A stretch of 64,000 bases of DNA from a virus. A program made the position numbers and the translations under genes. Position 1 is the stretch's first letter. The number at the start of each line of letters is the position of its first letter. Under the pieces are notes generated by a model that had not been told where the DNA came from, made no database searches, and was given only the letters and a program-made list of their open reading frames with translations. The stretch spans positions 21,741 through 85,740 of IMG/VR virus record IMGVR_UViG_3300046820_001584, one strand, 5' to 3'. Of this stretch, positions 8,415 through 18,100 are shown piece by piece.

Positions 8415-11400
8415 TTAAACATAAATCGACCTACATGTAATTTTTGTTGAAGGCGACTGACTATAGCCCTGCTCAATATCTAAAATAATATATTTACCCG
8501 CAGTTTTGCCAGTATCCTCAGTAGAGTAGATCATATTATTTGGATAAGATATCTCAACGACATCCCCAGTTTCCAATATTGGGTTAGGGAAAATATCTAG
8601 CTGTATTACTGTTTGCTGCTTAGACCATTGTGTTCGCATCCACTTGGAAAGCTCTTTTGCCTCAGATTCTTTTTGAATCCACATAGATTCAAATGCTACT
8701 TGTTCATCATTTTTAGTTGCAGATAGGTCTGGGTCAAGATACTCAAATGGGTCTAGTGGTGCTACTGTTTCTCCAACAACAATAAAACTCTTTTCCCCTC
8801 CGTCTGCTAAATCAACAAATGCTCCTGTGTTATTTAGAATATATGCGTCTATGCCAAACGAGTTTGCATCATATCCAAGGAGTGTTACATTTGGGTTTAA
8901 TATTATTTGAGGGTACTTTACAAACCCTGGTCTAGTTGCGTACTTAGTTGATATTTTTTTAATCTCTCTTGCAACTGGCCCAAATTCCTTTACCCATGGG
9001 CTAGACAATGTAGATGCTTCTCCGCTGGCAATAAAATCACCAAATACGTTTTTTAGAGCTGTAGAAGAACCAACATATGACCCATAGTTATCGTAAGAAG
9101 AAGAACCAGCAAAGTCTTCTTTCTTTAATGAAGCTGCATATGCATAGTCAAACGCTGACTCGCCTTGTATGCCAATCAGTGCAATTTTATTTTCAATAGC
9201 TATGGGTGCAGAATCTGTTGCGGTGATTACTGTATTGTTAAATTTAATTTTAAATATTAGTTTACCAGAAGTTGCCTTAGAAACTCTTACATCTATTCTG
9301 TAGAACTCTCCACCAGAAACTCCAGTAATTGATGTGTCTTCTGTTTTTTGGCTATCAGAAACAATTGTCTCTACTCCATTAACAAGTTTAAATAATTGAA
9401 CATCTCTATAATTTAATCCTTTATTAGCAACGTTTTGAGAAGTTCCAACTTTTAAAATATATCCATTAAGATTATTTGCGGAAAGGCCTATACCCAAACC
9501 TGCAGATACATATTGTTCTCCAGTAACTCTTCCATTGCCATTTTTTGCAAGCTTGAAGAATAGCGCTGTTCCTACTGAAAAGTATGTCTCAGAAGCAAAA
9601 TTAAATGTAGGTGATATTGAAGCACAGTAATATTCTTTTGTTGAAGGAGGTGAAACAATAGTAAGTAGGGATCTAGAAATTGATTTTCCTGAACCATCTG
9701 TTTGCCTTAATGAGAATACCGATTCGTCATTAACATTTGTTTTTGCGGCTAAATTTAATTTACTACCTCTCCACTCTCCCTTTAAAGAATCTATTTCCAC
9801 TGTGTGTTCATCACCTACTCCTACACCCTTACCAGTAGCGTTAAAAGAGTTTCTTTCTTTGATTCTGTATCTAAGTGTAGGCTTAAATGAATTTATTTTA
9901 CTTTCACCTAAGTACTTAGCAATATCTGAATCAGATGTTATCCACTTGTATAAAACAGGTTTTCCTGCAACAGGAACTAATGGCTCGTAGCCAAATTCTA
10001 TTGCATCATATTCAATTATTTCATTGTTAATTAAAAAGTAACCAGTTTTATTATAAAAAGATGTGTCTGCTAAATCACTGTAAACGCTTATGGGAGACAA
10101 AGATACCACGCCCTTTGGTGCGTCTGTTTCAGCAGTAGCTGCTGCTGGGAGTGTAGTTTGTAGTGCTGCTGCACCAATTGCAGCTGGTGGAGAAACGTAA
10201 AGGTTATCTGATGAACCCTGGTAGTTTGTACTAATAATTGGAGTGTATATTACTTTTACTGCTTTAACAGAAGGAACTGTTTCTTTAGTTAAAGATATAA
10301 TGTTTGGTATGTTTGTTCCTTTGGTTTCACTTCTAAATTTAAAACTAGTTCCTCTTGTCTTATCAAACAGATAGTCTCTTGGATAGAATTGCAAAGTGTC
10401 ATTATTATCAAATGTTGCTATCATTTGTGTATCTTTACATAACTCTTGAATATGTTGCCATACTGTTTTTGTATCTTCTGTGTACCAATATAGTGGTACT
10501 ATAGTGGCTGAATCTACTTTGTTTGGATCCGCTTTCCCATATGTATTAAAGTTATATCCCGTAAAACCTACACTATCTAATAGTCTTCTTATAATTGCTT
10601 GCGATGGTGCGTTTTGAATTACAATATCTGGAGCCAATATTTCTTGTAAAAACTTTGCCCCATCTAATCCCTGTATGTCAATGTCTCCAAATTCGGACAA
10701 GGTAAAGGAGTCTATATAAAATACACCCTGCGGAATAACATCGTCTCCTATTTTATTAAATGGAGTCACCTTTACATTTTTATATAGATTAATATTGTCT
10801 TTGTTAAACGGCATTGTTTTATCGTATTCAATTCCTTTTTTATCATATCCTTCAAGTGAAAGTGATAGTGCATTTGAAGTAACAGATCCTACTGGAACAA
10901 TACCAGATGAGTCATCGGATGAAGTTTTTGAAACCTGAAAAGAAACTATTCTATTTGATACATCTTGTATATACCGTGCTCCAACCTCTATTACTCCAAG
11001 GTACGAATCGGCAACGCTGATTGTGCTTACAGATACAATAACTTTTTTAACGTTAACTGGTGCAGATGGTGTTGTAAATTTTGTTGTTGACCATGCAGAT
11101 CCACTCCAATATAATTGAAATACTCCATTATCTGGAACTACACCATTTGTAGATATAGTGGATTCAACACCAGCATGGTCTTGTATTTTAATAGACCAGT
11201 TGGCTGGCTTAGAGTAGGATGTTTCAAATTTAACTAACACTGTATTTGCTACAGCTGTTTTAGATGCTGGATACTCTACAGTAAAACTAAAATTATCTAA
11301 AATTGTTCCCCCAGACTTAGGAGAAACCCAGAATTTATATTGATTCTTTGGGCTAGAAAAATAAGTTCTTACTGGAAGATCTGATGAAACATTGTATTTA

Positions 11401-11684
11401 GGTATGTTATTGACAACGTTTTGATTTAATATAAAATAATTAATTCCGCCTTTTGAAGGTCTTCTTGGATCTATTATACTTGTTAAAGGAAATAGTTTTT
11501 TAAATGGCTGATATGTCTTACCAGTAATTGGATCTGTTTGAGTTGCTGTTTCAGCTGGTGTAGCTGTTACTTTTGCATCTAAAATTAAATCGTTCATATT
11601 ATATTCTAGCCAGCATCCGCCCGACATTGAATATGATGGAGATGTATTTAGTTTATCTAGAGTTGCTTGGCTTACTGATTGCAT
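8415..11684 (-). CDS. Large minor tail protein / tail-tip hub
   Basis: 1089 residues from ATG 11684, which overlaps the previous stop (TAATG); an ATG at 11717 is in frame but would overlap by 34 nt. The N-terminal third contains a DUF-like hub region ('DSFTLSEFGDIDIQGLDGAKFLQEILAPDI', about 310-345) typical of actinophage tail hub proteins that follow Dit-like proteins; beta-sandwich regions at about 590-810 may be lectin-like. The tail-tip hub would close the tube and lead DNA exit. Assignment from order after the tape measure plus these motifs. Confidence 0.75.
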   Translation of the reverse strand: MQSVSQATLDKLNTSPSYSMSGGCWLEYNMNDLILDAKVTATPAETATQTDPITGKTYQPFKKLFPLTSIIDPRRPSKGGINYFILNQNVVNNIPKYNVSSDLPVRTYFSSPKNQYKFWVSPKSGGTILDNFSFTVEYPASKTAVANTVLVKFETSYSKPANWSIKIQDHAGVESTISTNGVVPDNGVFQLYWSGSAWSTTKFTTPSAPVNVKKVIVSVSTISVADSYLGVIEVGARYIQDVSNRIVSFQVSKTSSDDSSGIVPVGSVTSNALSLSLEGYDKKGIEYDKTMPFNKDNINLYKNVKVTPFNKIGDDVIPQGVFYIDSFTLSEFGDIDIQGLDGAKFLQEILAPDIVIQNAPSQAIIRRLLDSVGFTGYNFNTYGKADPNKVDSATIVPLYWYTEDTKTVWQHIQELCKDTQMIATFDNNDTLQFYPRDYLFDKTRGTSFKFRSETKGTNIPNIISLTKETVPSVKAVKVIYTPIISTNYQGSSDNLYVSPPAAIGAAALQTTLPAAATAETDAPKGVVSLSPISVYSDLADTSFYNKTGYFLINNEIIEYDAIEFGYEPLVPVAGKPVLYKWITSDSDIAKYLGESKINSFKPTLRYRIKERNSFNATGKGVGVGDEHTVEIDSLKGEWRGSKLNLAAKTNVNDESVFSLRQTDGSGKSISRSLLTIVSPPSTKEYYCASISPTFNFASETYFSVGTALFFKLAKNGNGRVTGEQYVSAGLGIGLSANNLNGYILKVGTSQNVANKGLNYRDVQLFKLVNGVETIVSDSQKTEDTSITGVSGGEFYRIDVRVSKATSGKLIFKIKFNNTVITATDSAPIAIENKIALIGIQGESAFDYAYAASLKKEDFAGSSSYDNYGSYVGSSTALKNVFGDFIASGEASTLSSPWVKEFGPVAREIKKISTKYATRPGFVKYPQIILNPNVTLLGYDANSFGIDAYILNNTGAFVDLADGGEKSFIVVGETVAPLDPFEYLDPDLSATKNDEQVAFESMWIQKESEAKELSKWMRTQWSKQQTVIQLDIFPNPILETGDVVEISYPNNMIYSTEDTGKTAGKYIILDIEQGYSQSPSTKITCRSIYV

Positions 11685-12133
11685 TATACTTCTTCCAGTG
11701 CAATAGTTACATCCCAAAATGCTTGTGCTGTATCCGCCGCTTTTTCCTTTACATTTCTTTTAATTAAATTAAATGAGCATGAGGTAAAGCTTGCTACAAA
11801 ATCTTCGGTCCTAGTTGTGTTGTATGCTATTCTGGCATTAAATGTTCCTTGTCCTTTAGCGCTTAAATAGAATGTCTTTATATCTTCTGCGCCCCAGCCG
11901 CCGTCTACGGTCATTGTGGAGTATGACGGAACCATGCTCCAAGAGGTGGACACGTTCTTCTTATCGGCTATAAACAGCTTTCTAAGGCTTCCATTGGCCA
12001 TTCTAGCAGTTTGCTCAAAGCGCTGGGTATCTATCGATATAGGAGATCTATTATGTTCAGTTAGTTTTTGCCATGCGCCAGCGGAATCTTGTATAAACAA
12101 GGCTGATCCTACTGGTAAAATTAAAGCTGGCAT
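11684..12133 (-). CDS. Distal-tail-like minor tail protein
   Basis: 149 residues, immediately after the tape measure (1-nt overlap) where the Dit or a tail-associated protein is expected. It is beta-rich, with 'STSWSMVPSYSTMTVDGGWGAEDIKTFYL' features (aromatic plus Gly) seen in short actinophage minor tail proteins. Probably part of the tail-tip ring; the exact role is inferred from gene order. Confidence 0.65.
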   Translation of the reverse strand: MPALILPVGSALFIQDSAGAWQKLTEHNRSPISIDTQRFEQTARMANGSLRKLFIADKKNVSTSWSMVPSYSTMTVDGGWGAEDIKTFYLSAKGQGTFNARIAYNTTRTEDFVASFTSCSFNLIKRNVKEKAADTAQAFWDVTIALEEV

Positions 12134-15100
12134 TATATATTCTTCCCCTGTCCAACCATTTTAACATTAATCTTAGCCTTTTGTCCAATAACTATTTCAG
12201 CCTTCTTAACAATCATATTTGATAGTGCTTCGACATCCATTCCTTCTGAAGCATAAATATTTTGATTAACAACATATGAATTGCCTGAAGCAGATCCATC
12301 CTTTAAACTATACTGAGCTTTATTAAAATTATATCTTGGAGATGCGGCAGCCAATGTATTCATAACATCGTTTGGCATAATGTTGGCACGGTTTTTTAAG
12401 TGAACAAATTCTGGTCCATTTTCTCCAACAAGGAACATTCCCTTGCCACCCATAACACCTGTTGCTGCTTTTTTAGGCTTTGGTGCATGCCATATCGGAG
12501 TTCCTCCAGTACTATTCATTCCATACTTTTGTCCCCCGAATAGGAATGTCTCTCCTACTTGAAGATCCAATCTCTTTCTAATAGCATCACGAGCTTCTGC
12601 GTTTAAGACTTGAACCTTTTTACCATCAAAAGTTTTATCTTCCATCTGACTAGCATAATTACCAGTTACTTTAATGTCTTTTCTAAGAGCTGCGCTACCA
12701 GGAGTCTTGCCCTTTACGGCATCTACAACATCCTTAAGAGTTGCTCCACCCTTAATGCTATTTGCCAGTGCGTCGTTGACTGGTGATCCCGCTCCTGATT
12801 TTGCTAAGATCGCTAATGCGTTTGCTTGTGGTGTAACTGGAACCTTTTTAGTTACTAGAGTGCCACCTTCGTAAGCTTTTGTTTCAGTATATCTTGCCAT
12901 TTTTTGGCCAGTAGCAGCTTCAACTGCAGCTACTAATCCAGATGCAGCTTCTTTGTTTGCCTTAACATATTCTTCTACTGATTGACCTGCTGCAGCTGCA
13001 TTTCCATAAAGCGCAGTCATTGAATTATTAACCTTGTCTATTGCTGCTTTCTGTTCATCATACTTACCACGGACCTTATCTAAGCTTTCTCCAGCTAGTG
13101 CAGCACTATCTGCAAGCTTCTGCTGCTTGTTGCCCATAGCTTCAATAGCAGCCTTAAGTGGTGCATTTGCTGCTTCGTTTGCTTTGTCAATTGCTTTAGT
13201 TTGAGATTCTGTTTGCTGTGTAGTGGTTAATGTTTCTAAATCAAGTCTGAGCTCTTGAGCTTTTTGAGTGTCTCCAGTAGCTGAAGCGTTTTGCATTTCA
13301 AGTCTAGTTTTTTCAATTTGTCTTCCGAGATCTGCATCAGCCTGTGCTGCAGTCAAAGCTTTCTTTCTTGCATCTGCAAGTTTATTATTAGCTTCAATTT
13401 GCTTGTTTAATCCAGAAATCTTTTCTCTATCGGATATCTGCTGAGAAACTGTTTGTCCCTTTAGTGCCTTAGTATAAGATTTAATCTGATCTTCTAGTTT
13501 GCCAAGAGCAGAATACTGCTTGCTTAACATTCCGTCTTTACTTGAATTTGTTGCTACTACAGCTGTTGCTATGGCATTAAATGAATCAGAAATTAATTGT
13601 GTTTGAGCAGCATTTAATTGAGAAAGGTCTCCAGTAAAGCCCTTTGCCTGCAATCTAATTTTTTGCCATACGCTGACAACTGTATCTGACCCATTAATCA
13701 TTTTCTTTACTTCTGGATTTGTCTTTGCCATTTCATCAATGGTGCCTTGAGTAATTACTGTTCCAGCTTCCTTTGATTTATTGATCTGGTCAATCATTAT
13801 CTTTTCAGCTTCTGCAAAACTTAGAGACTTAGTCTTTCCAGTTAAATCTTTTGCTACTAATCTTTCTCTTTTTGCAATTAAATCATTAATTCCAGTCTCA
13901 GTTGCCATCAATGCTGTATTTAATGAGGCAGCCTTTTCTTTATTACCCTGGTCTTTAGTATCTTTGCCAAAGCTTGTTACTGCAGAAACTGCAGCAGATT
14001 GTGGATCGGTAATTGCTTTGAAGTCTACGTTACCCATTGTTGCAGTAATTGCTTGATCTTTCTTATTTGAAAGCTGAAGCATTGTATAAACCTTTTTAGT
14101 TGCATCTTCAGCAGACATACCAGCAGCTATAAGCTGCTCTTTAATTCTTCTAACTGCATCTGGAACCTTAGTTGAAGGCTGACGGTCTAATGCATCAATC
14201 TGTTCTTTAAATGTTTCCTTAACTTCAACCTTTAGCTTTTTGTATTCTGCAATTGTCATCTGGAATGGAGTTCCGCCATCCTTCATGCTTTCATAAACTA
14301 ATCTATTTGCATCTGCTAAATCTTTTGAATTTTGAATAGTATCTTTAATCTTTGATCCAAAGTCTGTGAATCTTAAGTTAGCTTTTTTGGCTGCTTCGGC
14401 AGTCATACCAAATGTAGATACGTTAAGTTCTTGTCCCTTTTTATAGTGTTGCCACATTTTGTATCCAGCATATCCAGCTGCTGTAACTGCTGCAAGCGGA
14501 GCAACTAATCCAGCAGCCGCTGCTGCTGTGGCTCCAAAGCCAGCTGAAGCTAATCCTGCTGTTGCTGCGCTAGCTGCGGCTCTTGTAGCAATCTTTCCTC
14601 CAATACCCTTCATGATAGATTGTCCACCCATCATTCCAGCCATGCTTCCCATCATTGCACCAGTTTCACCGCCAAGCTTTCCTCCAACTGCTCCACCAAC
14701 GGCCATTCCGCCCATCATTCCAACTGTGCTTCCGACTGCTCCTTGACCAAATGTTGCTGGATTTATTAAGCCTTTATTCTTCATGTATTGCATTGGATGC
14801 AACATGTTAGAAGTTGTATATCTTGCATTGGCAGCAAAGTTTTGACGTAGTGTTGCACCACCATAAGCTCCTGGAGCAACTGGTGGAGGAGAAGCAGCAA
14901 AACCTTTGAGATAAGATCCAGCTGCTTTTATTTGAGTACCGACTGCTTTAGCTGTTGTAGAAATTTGTGAACCTATGTACTTTATTCCAGTTACTAGTGG
15001 ATTTAGCGCTGATTTAATTTGTCCTGGCAGCATTCTTGCGCCCACTACAAGTTGGTCACCAGAATACTTAATAACCCTTCCAGTTGTAAGCGCATCTTTC

Positions 15101-18100
15101 TTAACACTTGTTCCAAAGGCGAATAAGGCCATCTCTATTTGTTTTGACGCAGATAGTAGGGCTGCTTGTGTTTTATTTAAAGCTGCATGACCTAATGTGA
15201 GTCCAGGCATATATGGCAAAGAACCTTGTACCCCGTATGTGTTTGTTCTAACACCGCCATTGCCAACTACTGTTGTTTTTGATCCAGTCAATGGGCCAGG
15301 CTTACGCTCTGGTGCTTCTACTGGCGCAGGAACATATGCCGCTGCACGTTCTGCCTTAGCTCTTTCTTGTGCTGCACGAGCCGCAGGATTTCCCTTACGA
15401 CCATAATAATCTTTGCTACGACGAATGATTCCACCAGCTTCAAAACCTGGTATTATCTTTCCGCTTTCAGAAGGACTAAATATTTCTGGGCCTTTTTCTC
15501 CAACAATATAATTTTGTCCTGGAGATACTGGACCGCCCATTTCTCTTTTGCCATCAATACCGAATATTGTTTTCTTAAGTTCTGCAGTAATAGGGGTATC
15601 TTTTTTTGAATCCCAGTTTAGATATTTCTTTCTAAGAATGTCTTTATCAATTGGAGATAGCTGTCTTATAAGATTTCTATCACTAAACAAATCGCTAGCT
15701 GCCGATCTAATAACTGAATCTAATGATGCTGGCTCAAGTGCATTCTTTAAAGAGCCCTTTGCATCTTTAACATAACCGTAAGGCTTTTCTTTTGCTAAAG
15801 CTGCAGCAAATTTATCATAAAGTAGTTTTTGTGTATTTTTTCTTAATCCAGAATTTGCAAACAATTTGTTTGCCATTTCGATTGAAAGTGAATTAACTCC
15901 CCAAGGGGCTGACTCATACATGCTTGGCTTAGGGGCACCAGTAGGACCAAATCCAGCACCTATTCTTCTCATGGCTAATCCCTTTAGCACATTGCCAATT
16001 GATCCACCTCCGTTAAATCCGTTAAGAGGTGTTTTAAATGAATTGTCAGAAAGAGATACTGCGTGTCCTCTTTGTCTAATTCTTAGTTCTGCTTCTTCCT
16101 TTAGCTTTTGAAGTGCGGCTGGGGTAAGAGCCTTTGATTGTGAAACCTTAACTGCAGAATGTATTCCATGGAATTCTTCCCAGTTTACTCTTCTTCCATC
16201 TTCAAGTCTCTTGATCATTGCTGCATATACAGCAGACTCTTCTGTGTTTAATTTACCAAGGGACTTGGCTACTGTTTCTTTAAGTCTAGGTAATACATCA
16301 TCTATCTCATCTATCATAGCCTTATGATATTGTTTTGGAGTCATTCCCTTTGGAATAGCCAATGTAGATTCAGCAAAGAATCTTCTTGCTCCGCCCTTTA
16401 CTCCTAGCAGATTAATATTTGCTTGGTCTTTCATTGAAATCATATTTTCTTCATATGATCTCTTACCAGAAGCTGTCTTAAATACACCAGCAGTACCTAC
16501 GTCATTTAATGTGCTTCCATAAAGGTTATCTGGGCTTAAATCTTTATCACCTCTTAGATTAGCTGCAACTAACTGCTTGAAATAATCTTTCTTTGTAAAT
16601 TCTCCAGATGCTTTTGCAAATGCTTCATCATAAGGAGACTCTAGAACTAATAGTTTTCTTCTACCTGCTGGATCGGTAGGATCAATCATTGTTCTAATTT
16701 CTTGCTTAGGGGCATTTAGTCCATGTGCCTCTCTAGCAATAATAGTAGCCCTTTGTTCTGCAAGTGCTGCGGTTTCATCCATTACTGGTTTAACAAATAC
16801 TCTTGTGCCATCTGCTTTTTCATATAAACCGCCAATACCTGGAACTGGGAAACTTCTTCCTGTTGATGGAGAAATTAACTTACCAAAATCTGTTACAGGC
16901 ATTCCTGCAAATCTACTGGTTTGTACTCCAGAATTAATTTCTTCCATGGTAAGTCTAGCTTTTCTTTGTAGTTCTACATCTTTAAATCTTTTTGGTATCC
17001 CAAGGAACAATGGTCTGCCATATGAGCGCTTGCCCTTTGTAACAGTACCACCAATCATTCCGCCAGCATTTTTTCTTTCTACTACATTTCTTTTTAAAAG
17101 CTTTAATTTAGCTGCAGATCCTCCTGCAGCAACAATGCTTGAATCAATAAATGGAATAAATGAATCGAAAGTTATATCTCCCTTCTCATCTCCAATTTTC
17201 TTTGACTCTTTGCCCTTTAATGATGCAGCAATTTTTGCATCAATTTCTCTTTCAGTATCTGCCCACTTTGATCTGTGAACTCCTGAACGTTGCATTATAG
17301 TATCGTATTTGCCAGTACGAGACATATTTCTTTCTAAGAAATTTTTAGCAATTAGTGTACCGTGGTTTGCTTGCAGATTAGATCTTGAATCATAATCAAC
17401 TGTGTACTTGCTAACAAATCTTCTGCCATTTCTTACTGATGCTCTGGTTAAATGTGTAGCATGAGTTACTCTTTCAAGATCCAAGGCTGGTAGCTTATTT
17501 TTTGCTAACAGTTTATCCAATGCTCCGCCACGCTCTAAATGGCCTGGCTCAATTGTAAATGTATCTCTTGCAAATCCCTTGTCCATTCCGCCTCTTCCAG
17601 TTCGTATAGAACCAGAAAAATCTTCTAGCAGGCTGGCTGCTCTTCTTCTTTCTCCAGCAGGCAAAGACCTTATGTAGTCATTAAGTACTGCCCTTGTTGT
17701 TGCTCCTCTAGCTAGCCAAGATCTAGATCCGTAGCCTCCTACGTACTGTGCATCTCTTTCTCTTACGGCTGCTCTTTGTAAATTTCTTTTTTCAGCTAGT
17801 AAAACTAACTGCTTTCTATATGCTGTTCTATTTGATGTAAATAGTCCTCTTATTATTGCGGCAGATGGAGGAACTAATCCATAGCTAGATCTAGAAAGCG
17901 TAATATTTCCACCAGCCATATTTGCCTGAAGAGGAGTTCCATTATTTGCAGCATCTACTGCTCTAAATAATTCTGGATTATTTTGTATGCCTGGGCCAAA
18001 TACTGTTTCTTGTGGAGTAAGCAATGCTGTTATATTGCTGCCAGATTTTTTATGTGTTGAAGGTGCGGCTGCAACAAGTGCTGCGTTTCTTGGATCTAGC

